NCBI GenBank assembly: GCA_964402715.1
Contig: CAYODJ010000023.1
Coordinates: 1 to 35,667 of the forward strand
Source: CALXOD01 sp964402715
Lineage (GTDB): Bacteria > Verrucomicrobiota > Lentisphaeria > Victivallales > Victivallaceae
Direction of reading: 5' to 3'
DNA length: 35,667 bases
The notes below the pieces were generated by a model. That model saw nothing but the letters and a program-made list of their open reading frames with translations, had not been told where the DNA came from and did no database searches. Of the stretch, positions 15,666 through 24,587 are shown in pieces. Positions within the stretch are counted from its first letter, which is position 1. Every line of letters starts with the position of its first letter. Made by a program: the position numbers and the translations under genes.

Positions 15666-16892
15666 ATGCTCGCTCCGGAACCTTTTACTCCGGCCGCTGC
15701 CGCGAGGATCAGAGGCAGAGTCGCCGGCGTGCGCCGGGCGCTGCTGGACAATCTGGTTACGTTTCCGCAATATCCGCGGACGAAGCTGCTGAAAGCCGGC
15801 GATCAGTTCGAAGGCATCTGGCTGGAGCATAACCAGGACAACCTGTTTCTCGCCGAGTATGCGCCGGAATCGGCGTGGGGTGCGCAGGACGCGTTCATGC
15901 GCTTTCAGAGAAATGACGGGCTGCTCCCGGTGCTGCTGCCGCGCTTTTATCAGACGCCGGGGGATCAGTTCTACGGACATGTCTGCTGCTACTTTCAGGT
16001 GCAGACGGTCTGGTCGTTCGCGAGATGCGCGCTGGAGGTGGCCGATCTGACCGGCCGTCCGGAGTCTGACTACGACCGCATCTACCGCTGCGCGTCGCGT
16101 TACGACGAATGGTTCGTCAAGTACCGCTGCGACGCCGAGACCGGGCTGCCGGCCATGTTCTGCGAGTTCGACACCGGGCATGACAACGCGCCGCGGGCGA
16201 CGGACGGCGGTCTTCCGCGCAGCTGCCCCGGCATGGACGCCAACAACATGCCCGACATTCCGGAGATGCCGATTCTGTCCGTGGATCTGTCGGCGGCGCA
16301 GTACGGGGGGCGGATTGCCCTGGCGGAGCTTGCGGAGCGGCTCGGACGCGGAGCCGAGGCGGGCGAATGGCGCGCCAAGGCGGAGGTCATCGGGAGCGCC
16401 GTCCGGCGTTTTCTCTATGATCCCGAGGACGAATTCTATTACGACCGATCCCCGTCCGGATTCCGCAAGTACCGCACCGAGCACGTGACCAGACTCTTCC
16501 TGAACAGGATGTTGACGCAGGAGGAGTTCGACCGGGTCTATGATCGTTATTTCTGCACGGAGGGCAGAGAGTTCCTGCCCGGATATCCGATCCCTTCGGC
16601 GTCCGTCGATGATCCCAGCTTCCGGCACGGCGCACGGAACTGCTGGGGCGGCAACACTCAGGCGCTGACTTCTCTGCGGGCGCTGATCTGGATGCGCCAT
16701 TACCGTCGTGACGCGGACCGGGAGGCTCTTCTGCTGCGGTGGATGAAAGCTTTCGACGAGTACCCGCGGACGACTTTCCCGCAGGAGATCGATCCGTTCA
16801 CCGGCGCGCCAATTGCCGACGGGGTGAACTACACTCCGACGCTGCTGATGTTTCTGGAGGGTGCGAAGCTGCCGCAGCTGTCCGTCGGGTAG
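15666..16892 (+). CDS. (alpha/alpha)6-barrel glycoside hydrolase, MGH1/GH63-like
   Basis: 408-aa protein with the alpha/alpha-toroid signatures of the GH63/GH37/MGH1-like group, inverting hydrolases of alpha-glucosides and mannosylglycerate. EFDTGHDNAPR near residue 172 matches the ESGMDNSPR-type motif carrying the catalytic acid. NCWGGNTQAL near 328 and FPQEIDPFTGAP near 370 match later conserved motifs. There is no signal peptide with the chosen start, so it may act in the cytoplasm on imported oligosaccharides. The start ATG 15666 is supported by GGAGG with exactly 8-nt spacing; longer in-frame GTG and ATG starts have no ribosome site. It precedes the two heparinase-like genes by 141 bases. 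Confidence 0.7.
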   Translation: MLAPEPFTPAAAARIRGRVAGVRRALLDNLVTFPQYPRTKLLKAGDQFEGIWLEHNQDNLFLAEYAPESAWGAQDAFMRFQRNDGLLPVLLPRFYQTPGDQFYGHVCCYFQVQTVWSFARCALEVADLTGRPESDYDRIYRCASRYDEWFVKYRCDAETGLPAMFCEFDTGHDNAPRATDGGLPRSCPGMDANNMPDIPEMPILSVDLSAAQYGGRIALAELAERLGRGAEAGEWRAKAEVIGSAVRRFLYDPEDEFYYDRSPSGFRKYRTEHVTRLFLNRMLTQEEFDRVYDRYFCTEGREFLPGYPIPSASVDDPSFRHGARNCWGGNTQALTSLRALIWMRHYRRDADREALLLRWMKAFDEYPRTTFPQEIDPFTGAPIADGVNYTPTLLMFLEGAKLPQLSVG

Positions 16893-16990
16893 ACGCTGAT
16901 CGGGGCGAATTCCCGCGTGTGAGGGGTGCGCATGATCCGATTCCGGCGGGGAGGATTGCGGACGGAGGGTGTGTCTGCTGTGTAACGTGC

Positions 16991-17004
16991 ACAGAAGGTT
17001 CTGT
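16991..17004 (+). promoter_or_regulatory. Conserved palindrome upstream of heparinase-like copy A
   Basis: ACAGAAGGTTCTGT, a perfect 6-bp inverted repeat with a 2-bp centre, 29 bases before the ATG. The same element precedes copy B. It could be an operator or a leader hairpin. Confidence 0.5.
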
Positions 17005-17033
17005 TCAACGTGAAAACCGAGGAGGAGAGATCG

Positions 17034-19889
17034 ATGTTTGGATCAAACGGAGTGTTCGCGCGGTACGCGGCGGTCGCCGCCGGAGTCGCGGCGCTGTCGC
17101 TGACGTGTCAGGCGGCGGCCGCCCGCGACGTGAATCTGCTGAAGGATCCCGGCATGGAGGGGCGGTCCGGGGTCTGGGAGCGCTGGGGAGCCAGGCCGCC
17201 GGACGGATCCGTTCCGGTGGTTTCGTTCTCCTCGGAGCGTCCGCACCGCGGAAGATACTGTCTGCGCATCCAGGATCAATGGAAGGACATCAGCCCGTAC
17301 GGCACGCAGTTCTTCGATCTGCCGCCGCGTAAGCATCCTAACCAGGTGCTGGAGCTGACGTTTTTCGCCAGGGCGGATCAGCCTCAGTCGTTCCGTGCGG
17401 GGATTCTGTTCAACAGGCAGATTCAGGGCAAGCCGTTGGAGTGCACGGCGATGATGAACCGTGTATTTCAGGCGACCGGGGAATGGCGCAGATACAGCAT
17501 GCTGTTCCCCGGGGCGCCGGAGGACGCCAACCGCCCCAACCTGATGCTTGTTCCGACGGCCGGAGGCAGCGACGTCGGGTGCATCTATCTGGACGACATG
17601 AGCGTTCACTGGAGGACGGTCGATCCGGCGGAACTGCTCGGAATCGACCGCGAGCCGGTCAATCAGGTGAACCATCCTCGGACGCCGTCCGACGGATCCG
17701 TCGTGGCGGTGAATCCGCCGGCGTTCACGTGGCTGCCGCCGGTCGACTGGAAGAAGGGGAAGTACACCTACACGCTGGAGTACGCCCGCACGCCGGATTT
17801 CCGCGGCGCGGTGCGGCACACCGGGCTTTACTGTCATCTGAAGGTGCCGGAGCGCACGTTCGCGGAAGGCAGGTGGTACTGGAGGGTCGGGGTGGAGAAT
17901 CAGCCGACGGGTACGGTCTGGAGCAAGGTCTGGAGCTTCACGGTGACCGGGGACGCGGTCGAGGATCCCTATCCCGGAGCCGCAGCCGCCCTGGCCCGGG
18001 TTCCGAAGGGGCATCCTCGGCTGTTCGTCACGCCGGACACGCTCGGCGGGTTCCGTAACCGAGCGAAGAACGGCGATCTGAAGTCCAGCGTGGCATGGAT
18101 CAGGAACAGCTGTGACAAGTATCACTTCATGGGAGCCGCACTCGTGCCGGAGCCGCCGTTTCTGCCGGATCCGCGCAAGGATCCCAAAGGACATCTGGAG
18201 GCGTACTGCCGGGTGTCCATCGCCACCCGTCCGGATCAGAGCCGTATGGTGTATGTGGCGATGGGGTATCTGCTCACCGGGGACAGGGCGATGGGGGAGG
18301 AGGCGAGGCGGAGGGTGCTGCACTTCTTCGGATGGGATCCGGACGGATCCACGTCGCTGGCGAACAACGACGAACCGGCCATGTGGATCCTGCGCTGCGG
18401 GGTGCGTTCCTACGACTGGACATACGATCTCTACACGCCGCAGGAGCGGAGGCTAATAGAGGAGTCCATCAGCCGCAGGACGGAGCAGCTGTACGACAGC
18501 CTGACCTCCAGGCCGTTCGATTCCAATCCGTACGACAGTCATCCGAACGAATATCAGATGCTCCTGAGCGAGGCCGCGCTGGCGCTGGCGCACGAGCGTC
18601 CGGAGCAGGCGCGGCGGTGGTTTCAGTACAGCACCGAGTGTTTCCGCGCCATCTGTCCCACCTACGGCACTCCCGACGGCGGCTGGAACGAGGGCGTGGC
18701 CTACTGGAGCTTCACCAACGAGAGCGTGATCAGCTGGATCATGATGGTGCGCACCGCCACCGGGACGGACCTCGGCAAGTCCAAGCCGTACTTCCGCAAC
18801 TGCGGCTACTTCGCGCTGTACGGCTGGCCGACCGGCACGCGGCTGACCTCGTTCGGCGACAGCGAGTGTCCGACGTTCGTAATCGCCCTGACTTCGGCGG
18901 TTGCCGCCAGCTATTCCGGGAATCCGGATTTTCTCGCCCAGATCATACGCATGGGTATGCCGGCTTCGAGCATACCGAAAGTTGCTCCGAGCGTACAGCG
19001 GATGGTGCGCATATGGGATGAAATCGGCGAGCCGCGGCTTGATCGTCTGCCGCCGTTCCGGTTCTTTCCGCACATCGGCTTCGCCGTCATGCGGAACGAC
19101 ATGGCGCACTACGAGAACGACGTCGGCCTCTTCTTCGAGTGCTCGCCGTTCGGGAACAGCTGTCACCGGCACAACGCGCAGAACTGCTTCATGCTGGAGG
19201 CCTACACCGAACCCCTGCTGCTCTCAAGCGGCTATTACGACTACTACGGATCGACGCATCACCGCAACTGGACGTGGGAGACCAAGTCCCACTGCGGCGT
19301 CACCTACGACGACGGTCACGGCCAGATCCGCGGCGGGCTCGCCGCCGGCGGCATCACCGGATTCCGGCACGACGACGACTTCGACGTGGCCGTCGGCGAC
19401 GCCTCCAGGGCCTATCCGGAGCTGAAGAGCGTGAAGCGCACGATCGTGCACGTGCGTCCCGGTCTGTACATCGTCCGGGATCGCGTCGAATCGGAGAAGC
19501 CGCACGTCTGGGAGTTCAACCTGCACACGGTTCGGCCGGGCGGCTTCGACGAGGCCGCGCAGACCATGTCGCTCGATCTGCCCAAGGCCGGCCTGGAGGT
19601 GCGCTTCTTCGCCCCGCGGCCGCTGAAGCTGGGCACGTTCGTCAACCCGTATCCGACGGAATACCCGGACAAGCGGAAAGTGACCGAACGCTGGCACTTC
19701 CGCGCGTCGTGGCCGCGCGCCGAGCGCGTCATGGATCTCGTCACTGTTCTGATGCCGTACCGCGCCGGCGCCAAGGCGCAGCTGCCGAAAGTGGAGCGGC
19801 TCGCGGACGGCGTCCGCGTGACGCGTCCGGACGGTTCCGTCCGCACCGTCAGATTCAGCGGCGATCAGGTTCTGCTGGATCGGAAATAG
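17034..19889 (+). CDS. Heparinase II/III family polysaccharide lyase-like protein (DUF4962), copy A
   Basis: 951 aa. A Sec signal peptide ends after CQAAAA near residue 30. Residues 31-190 look like a beta-sandwich carbohydrate-binding-like module (LLKDPGMEG start, GCIYLDDMSVH end), 215-315 like a fibronectin-type domain (HPRTPSDGSVVAVNPPAFTW, GRWYWRVGVEN), 330-690 like the DUF4962 alpha/alpha toroid, and 690-951 like the heparinase II/III beta-sheet domain. Candidate catalytic residues, by spacing with heparinase II from memory, are His503, Glu506, Tyr557 and His711 (HRHNAQN). The expected role is beta-elimination of a uronic-acid polysaccharide in the periplasm or outside the cell. Start ATG 17034 is preceded by GGAGGAGAG. 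Confidence 0.82.
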   Translation: MFGSNGVFARYAAVAAGVAALSLTCQAAAARDVNLLKDPGMEGRSGVWERWGARPPDGSVPVVSFSSERPHRGRYCLRIQDQWKDISPYGTQFFDLPPRKHPNQVLELTFFARADQPQSFRAGILFNRQIQGKPLECTAMMNRVFQATGEWRRYSMLFPGAPEDANRPNLMLVPTAGGSDVGCIYLDDMSVHWRTVDPAELLGIDREPVNQVNHPRTPSDGSVVAVNPPAFTWLPPVDWKKGKYTYTLEYARTPDFRGAVRHTGLYCHLKVPERTFAEGRWYWRVGVENQPTGTVWSKVWSFTVTGDAVEDPYPGAAAALARVPKGHPRLFVTPDTLGGFRNRAKNGDLKSSVAWIRNSCDKYHFMGAALVPEPPFLPDPRKDPKGHLEAYCRVSIATRPDQSRMVYVAMGYLLTGDRAMGEEARRRVLHFFGWDPDGSTSLANNDEPAMWILRCGVRSYDWTYDLYTPQERRLIEESISRRTEQLYDSLTSRPFDSNPYDSHPNEYQMLLSEAALALAHERPEQARRWFQYSTECFRAICPTYGTPDGGWNEGVAYWSFTNESVISWIMMVRTATGTDLGKSKPYFRNCGYFALYGWPTGTRLTSFGDSECPTFVIALTSAVAASYSGNPDFLAQIIRMGMPASSIPKVAPSVQRMVRIWDEIGEPRLDRLPPFRFFPHIGFAVMRNDMAHYENDVGLFFECSPFGNSCHRHNAQNCFMLEAYTEPLLLSSGYYDYYGSTHHRNWTWETKSHCGVTYDDGHGQIRGGLAAGGITGFRHDDDFDVAVGDASRAYPELKSVKRTIVHVRPGLYIVRDRVESEKPHVWEFNLHTVRPGGFDEAAQTMSLDLPKAGLEVRFFAPRPLKLGTFVNPYPTEYPDKRKVTERWHFRASWPRAERVMDLVTVLMPYRAGAKAQLPKVERLADGVRVTRPDGSVRTVRFSGDQVLLDRK

Positions 19890-19988
19890 AATCACGGAGA
19901 GAGGGGAGCGAGACACCGCCCTCCAGCTCAGTCGACTCCGGTTCGCGGTAAAAACGCGGACGGGAGGAGTGTCTGCTGTGTAGCATAA

Positions 19989-20002
19989 ACAGAAGGTTCT
20001 GT
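19989..20002 (+). promoter_or_regulatory. Conserved palindrome upstream of heparinase-like copy B
   Basis: Same ACAGAAGGTTCTGT element, 28 bases before the ATG of copy B, within a partly conserved block that also contains GTGTCTGCTGTGTA. Confidence 0.5.
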
Positions 20003-20030
20003 CCAACGGACAACCGATGAGGAGAGATCG

Positions 20031-22889
20031 ATGTTTGGAGCAAACGGAGTGTTCGCGCGGTGCGCGGCGGTCGCCGCCGGAGTCGCGGCGCTGGCGCTGA
20101 CGTGTCAGACGGCGGCCGCCCGCGACGTGAATCTGCTGAAGGATCCCGGCATGGAGGGGCGGTCCGGGGTCTGGGAGCGCTGGGGAGCCAGGCCGCCGGA
20201 CGGATCCGTTCCGGTGGTTTCGTTCTCCTCGGAGCGTCCGCACCGCGGAAGATACTGTCTGCGCATCCAGGATCAATGGAAGGACATCAGCCCGTACGGC
20301 ACGCAGTTCTTCGATCTGCCGCCGCGTAAGCATCCTAACCAGGTGCTGGAGCTGACGTTTTTCGCCAGGGCGGATCAGCCTCGGGCGTTCCGTGCCGGGA
20401 TTCTGTTCAACAGGCAGATTCAGGGCAAGCCGATGGAGTGCAAGGCGGTGATGAGTCGTGTCTTTCAGGCGACCGGGGAATGGCGGAAGTACAGCATGCA
20501 GTTCCCCGGGGCGCCGGAGGACGCCAACCGTCCCAACCTGATGCTTGTGCCTGCCGTCGGAGGCAGCGCGGACGTCGGGTGCATCTACCTGGACGACATG
20601 AGCGTTCACTGGAGGACGGTCGATCCGGCGGAACTGCTCGGGATCGACCGTGAGCCGATCAATCAGGTGAACCATCCGCGGACGCCGTCCGACGGATCCG
20701 TCGTGGCGGTGAATCCTCCGGCGTTCACGTGGCTGCCGCCGGTCGACTGGAAGAAGGGGAAGTACACCTACACGCTGGAGTACGCCCGCACGCCGGATTT
20801 CCGCGGCGCGGTGCGGCACACCGGGCTTTACTGTCATCTGAAGGTGCCGGAGCGCACGTTCGCGGAAGGCAGGTGGTACTGGAGGGTCGGGGTGGAGAAT
20901 CAGCCGACGGGTACGGTCTGGAGCAAGGTCTGGAGCTTCACGGTGACCGGGGACGCGGTCGAGGATCCCTATCCCGGAGCCGCAGCCGCCCTGGCCCGGG
21001 TTCCGAAGGGGCATCCTCGGCTGTTCGTCACGCCGGACACGCTCGGCGGGTTCCGTAACCGAGCGAAGAACGGCGATCTGAAGTCCAGCGTGGCATGGAT
21101 CAGGAACAGCTGTGACAAGTATCACTTCATGGGAGCCGCACTCGTGCCGGAGCCGCCGTTTCTGCCGGATCCGCGCAAGGATCCCAAAGGACATCTGGAG
21201 GCGTACTGCCGGGTGTCCATCGCCACCCGTCCGGATCAGAGCCGGATGGAGCGCACGGCGCTGGGATATCTGCTAACCGGTGACAAGACGATGGGGGAGG
21301 AGACGAGGCGGAGAGTGCTGCACTTCTTCGGCTGGGATCCGGACGGCTCCACGGCGCTGGCGAACAACGACGAGCCGGCCATGTGGATCCTGCGCTGCGG
21401 GGTGCCCGCCTACGACTGGACCCACGATCTCTACACGCCGCAGGAGCGGAAGCTCATAGAGGACTCCATCAGCCGCAGGGCGGAGCAGCTGTACGACAAC
21501 CTGACCTCCAGGCCGTTCGATTCCAATCCGTACGACAGTCATGCCAACGGTTATCTGACGTTTCTGGGCGACGCCGCGCTGGTGCTGGCTCACGAGCGTC
21601 CGGAGCAGGCGCGGCGGTGGTTTCAGTACAGCACCGAGTGTTTCCGCGCCATCTGTCCCACCTACGGCACTCCCGACGGCGGCTGGAACGAGGGCGTGGC
21701 CTACTGGAGCTTCACCAACGAGTGGGTGATCGGCTGGGTGACGAGGATGCGCACCGCCACCGGGATGGATCTCGGCAGGTCCAAGCCGTATTTCCGCAAC
21801 TGCGGCTACTTCGCGCTGTACGGCTGGCCGACCGGCACGAGGCTGACCTCGTTCGGCGACAGCGAGTGTCCGACGCTTACAATCGCCCTGACTTCGGCGA
21901 TCGCCGCCTGCTATTCGGGGAATCCGGATTTTCTCGCCCAGATCAGACGGACGGGGATACCCGCGCCGAGCATACCGCAGATTGCGCCGAACATACCGTG
22001 GATGGTGCGCGACTGGAAGGAAATCGGCGAGCCGCGGCTTGACCGTCTGCCGCCGTTCCGGCTCTTTCCGCACATCGGCTTCGCCGTCATGCGGAACGAC
22101 ATGGCGCACTACGAGAACGACGTCGGCCTCTTCTTCGAGTGCTCGCCGTTCGGGAACAGCTGTCACCGGCACAACGCGCAGAACTGCTTCATGCTGGAGG
22201 CCTACACCGAACCCCTGCTGCTCTCAAGCGGCTATTACGACTACTACGGATCGACGCATCACCGCAACTGGACGTGGGAGACCAAGTCCCACTGCGGCGT
22301 CACCTACGACGACGGTCACGGCCAGATCCGCGGCGGGCTCGCCGCCGGCGGCATCACCGGATTCCGGCACGACGACGACTTCGACGTGGCCGTCGGCGAC
22401 GCCTCCAGGGCCTATCCGGAGCTGAAGAGCGTGAAGCGCACGATCGTGCACGTGCGTCCCGGTCTGTACATCGTCCGGGATCGCGTCGAATCGGAGAAGC
22501 CGCACGTCTGGGAGTTCAACCTGCACACGGTTCGGCCGGGCGGCTTCGACGAGGCCGCGCAGACCATGTCGCTCGATCTGCCCAAGGCCGGCCTGGAGGT
22601 GCGCTTCTTCGCCCCGCGGCCGCTGAAGCTGGGCACGTTCGTCAACCCGTATCCGACGGAATACCCGGACAAGCGGAAAGTGACCGAACGCTGGCACTTC
22701 CGCGCGTCGTGGCCGCGCGCCGAGCGCGTCATGGATCTCGTCACTGTTCTGATGCCGTACCGCGCCGGCGCCAAGGCGCAGCTGCCGAAAGTGGAGCGGC
22801 TCGCGGACGGCGTCCGTCTGACGCGTCCGGACGGTTCCGTCCGCATCGTCAGATTCAGCGGCGATCAGGTTCTGCTGGATCGGAAATAG
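20031..22889 (+). CDS. Heparinase II/III family polysaccharide lyase-like protein (DUF4962), copy B
   Basis: 952-aa tandem paralogue of copy A with the same domain order; one extra Ala in GGSADVG is the only indel. The beta-domain His712 and toroid Tyr558 are kept, and His504 is present, but the residue matching Glu506 of copy A is Gly507 (SHANGY against SHPNEY). I count about 48 amino-acid differences in residues 405-678 and very few elsewhere. A likely reading is a lyase with changed substrate preference or reduced activity. Start ATG 20031 has GAGGAGAG upstream. No separate promoter is clear; the 141-bp gaps upstream of both copies are related. Confidence 0.82.
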   Translation: MFGANGVFARCAAVAAGVAALALTCQTAAARDVNLLKDPGMEGRSGVWERWGARPPDGSVPVVSFSSERPHRGRYCLRIQDQWKDISPYGTQFFDLPPRKHPNQVLELTFFARADQPRAFRAGILFNRQIQGKPMECKAVMSRVFQATGEWRKYSMQFPGAPEDANRPNLMLVPAVGGSADVGCIYLDDMSVHWRTVDPAELLGIDREPINQVNHPRTPSDGSVVAVNPPAFTWLPPVDWKKGKYTYTLEYARTPDFRGAVRHTGLYCHLKVPERTFAEGRWYWRVGVENQPTGTVWSKVWSFTVTGDAVEDPYPGAAAALARVPKGHPRLFVTPDTLGGFRNRAKNGDLKSSVAWIRNSCDKYHFMGAALVPEPPFLPDPRKDPKGHLEAYCRVSIATRPDQSRMERTALGYLLTGDKTMGEETRRRVLHFFGWDPDGSTALANNDEPAMWILRCGVPAYDWTHDLYTPQERKLIEDSISRRAEQLYDNLTSRPFDSNPYDSHANGYLTFLGDAALVLAHERPEQARRWFQYSTECFRAICPTYGTPDGGWNEGVAYWSFTNEWVIGWVTRMRTATGMDLGRSKPYFRNCGYFALYGWPTGTRLTSFGDSECPTLTIALTSAIAACYSGNPDFLAQIRRTGIPAPSIPQIAPNIPWMVRDWKEIGEPRLDRLPPFRLFPHIGFAVMRNDMAHYENDVGLFFECSPFGNSCHRHNAQNCFMLEAYTEPLLLSSGYYDYYGSTHHRNWTWETKSHCGVTYDDGHGQIRGGLAAGGITGFRHDDDFDVAVGDASRAYPELKSVKRTIVHVRPGLYIVRDRVESEKPHVWEFNLHTVRPGGFDEAAQTMSLDLPKAGLEVRFFAPRPLKLGTFVNPYPTEYPDKRKVTERWHFRASWPRAERVMDLVTVLMPYRAGAKAQLPKVERLADGVRLTRPDGSVRIVRFSGDQVLLDRK

Positions 22890-23542
22890 AATCATGGAGA
22901 GGGGTGGCGCGAAACGCCGCGCTTTCATAAAGTAGAGAATTCGCTGAAAGTCCCGCCGCGCCGGGCGGCCGTGCATGCCGGAAATCTTTGCGGAATGCAT
23001 GTCCGAAAGAGCCGTGAGGGTTTCGGGGAAAGGAACAGCCCGTGAGCGAGCCGAGTTTGCGGCGACGCAATGATGCAACGGGAAAAGCGGACGACTCCGA
23101 CCCCGGCGCGGCGACGATAAAACCGAAATCTCCACGGAACCCCGTGCAGATCCGCATTCCTGATGTCCTCTTCATTCCGGAATGGCGCGGCGGTGAATTT
23201 CCGCCACCTTTGGAGTGTCGCCGGACGCATTGTCCTCTCAATGCATCATTCCCACGGCATGCCGACGGTCTTCCGTCCCGCTCCTGCGCATGAGCAGGTC
23301 ACGGAGACCGCACGCGCAGGGCGGCATCCCCGGGGCGCTGCGTGCGTTTGAAAACATGCCGCGGATTTTCTGCGACATCGGAAACATGGACTTCATCAGC
23401 GATGCGAGACCCCGTCCTGCGGCGTCGGGGGCGCAACGGCGCCGCGCCAACGAGATCCCGGTTCAGAGATACACCGTCGCGAGTCAGACGCCGCGGACAG
23501 TCGGCAACGGGACAAAGACGATGCCGGAAGGCTCCGCCACGG
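22890..23542. other. 653-bp region without recognisable gene
   Basis: Lies downstream of copy B, before the end of the surface repeat protein gene. Both strands have short open frames of 60-130 codons, but none has a ribosome site, recognisable motif or signal peptide. I see no clear hairpin with T run. It may be a decayed gene or the 3' flank of the duplication. Confidence 0.45.
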
Positions 23543-24025
23543 TCAATTCTCGGCCGGCGCATCGCCGCCGAAATTGACCAGGATCGTCACCGGCAGCCAG
23601 CCGCCGGCGTTGTAATTGAGCAATCCGAGCTGGAATTTCGCGTTGTCAGTGCAGCAGTTCACCAGACCGAACTGCCATCCCCGCTTCTGCGAGTGGTTGA
23701 AAAGCCCCCACTGACTTCCTTTCAGATCGGCGCTGACCAGATTGAAAAAACCTATCTGCGCACCGTTCATGAAGTCGCTGACGTTCGTGCCGAGGAGCGA
23801 GGCCTGCAGTCCTTCCACATTGCGCGTCGCGCTCAGGAGCAGCGACAGCTCAAGACCGGACACCGTCCCGTTGCCGGCGGCGACCGGGAGACCGAAGCGT
23901 ACGCCGCTCACGTTTTCGCCGGTGATGCTCTGCGGGCAGTCGAACCAGAAACCGACGTCCGCCGCGGCTCCGTGCAGGAGACCGCAGCTCAACGCCAGCA
24001 ACGCCGTCAGAAAGTATTTTTTCAT
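23543..24025 (-). CDS. Secreted LA_2272-like surface repeat protein
   Basis: 160 aa. A signal peptide, MKKYFLTALLALSCGLLHGAAA, is followed by tandem short repeats of the form GxQ/ExxxxxN, for example GLQASLLGTN, GAQIGFFNL, GSQWGLFNH, WQFGLVN and FQLGLLNY. This pattern resembles the LA_2272-type surface repeat, found in secreted or outer-surface proteins of several phyla, whose function is unknown to me. Start ATG 24025 has a nearby GGCGGAG. It lies nine bases downstream of the small lipoprotein gene and is probably cotranscribed. Confidence 0.65.
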   Translation of the reverse strand: MKKYFLTALLALSCGLLHGAAADVGFWFDCPQSITGENVSGVRFGLPVAAGNGTVSGLELSLLLSATRNVEGLQASLLGTNVSDFMNGAQIGFFNLVSADLKGSQWGLFNHSQKRGWQFGLVNCCTDNAKFQLGLLNYNAGGWLPVTILVNFGGDAPAEN

Positions 24026-24034
24026 TGTCTCCGC

Positions 24035-24412
24035 CTACTCGATAATCGTGGTGCTCTGCTTTTGAGAATTCAATGCTTCCACGTACGCCGTCAGGCCGTC
24101 CTTGAGGTTGTCGAGCGACTTGGTCAGTCTGTCGACATTGGCGGCGAGTTCCTTGGATTTTTCGCTGGCGATCTCGCCGAGCGGAATCTTCTTCATCTCG
24201 TCGATCGCCTTCTTCAGCTCGGCTTCCTTAGTTGCGATGGCCGCTTTGTAGGCGTCTATTTTCTTCTGCAGCGCGGCGGCGTCCAGCTTTTCCGCCTCCT
24301 GCTGAATCTCGCCGACCGGGCGGTTCTCATCGACCTTTTCCCCGCAGCCGATCAGAAAACCGCCGGCAAGCAGCGCCAGCGCCGCCGTCACTGTCAGACC
24401 TCTCATGCTCAT
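24035..24412 (-). CDS. Small coiled-coil lipoprotein
   Basis: 125 aa. The N-terminus MSMRGLTVTAALALLAGG leads to the lipobox LIGC, so Cys near residue 20 should be lipidated. The mature part is almost entirely charged helix with heptad-like spacing (KKIDAYKAAIATKEAELKKAIDEMKK), predicted coiled coil. Start ATG 24412 has AAGGAG with about 7-nt spacing; a longer in-frame frame upstream lacks support. It could tether or organise the envelope, like Lpp-type proteins, but this is speculation. It is the first gene of a pair with the repeat protein. Confidence 0.75.
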   Translation of the reverse strand: MSMRGLTVTAALALLAGGFLIGCGEKVDENRPVGEIQQEAEKLDAAALQKKIDAYKAAIATKEAELKKAIDEMKKIPLGEIASEKSKELAANVDRLTKSLDNLKDGLTAYVEALNSQKQSTTIIE

Positions 24413-24507
24413 GCATTCTCTCCTTTGTGTTGTGTTTGATCCGGCCGGCGTACCGTCCGGCGGACGTGCCGCCGACATGCGTCGCCGTTGTTGACTGCCG
24501 GGAGGTT

Positions 24508-24535
24508 AGTATACTTCTTTTTTCGATGATTGCAA
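24508..24535 (-). promoter_or_regulatory. Promoter of the lipoprotein/surface-repeat operon
   Basis: Minus strand TTGCAA (24530-24535), 16-bp A-rich spacer, TATACT (24508-24513). The leader is about 90 nt. Confidence 0.7.
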
Positions 24536-24587
24536 CCTGTCCGGCGGGTGAAAACTCGGACAAGGCGGCGCGCCGCCGGAGCCCGGG

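Larger units (their letters stand above)
16971..22904 (+). repeat. Tandem duplication of a heparinase II/III-like gene with its leader
   Basis: Two direct copies of a roughly 2.93-kb unit (about 16971-19904 and 19969-22904), including about 60 bp upstream of the ATG and about 15 bp past the stop. After one 3-bp indel the copies are in exact 3000-bp register. Perfect identity covers 17719-18244 and 19063-19816 of copy A against copy B, while 18245-19062 carries about 85 mismatches. Confidence 0.95.

Noticed and set aside
19224..21194. 656-codon open frame on the minus strand spanning both heparinase-like copies
   Set aside because: It lies antisense to well-supported coding sequence, is rich in Arg, Pro and His as GC-driven shadow frames are, and lacks a ribosome site.
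22855..23241. 128-codon minus-strand open frame after copy B
   Set aside because: No ribosome site, overlaps the end of copy B, no recognisable features.
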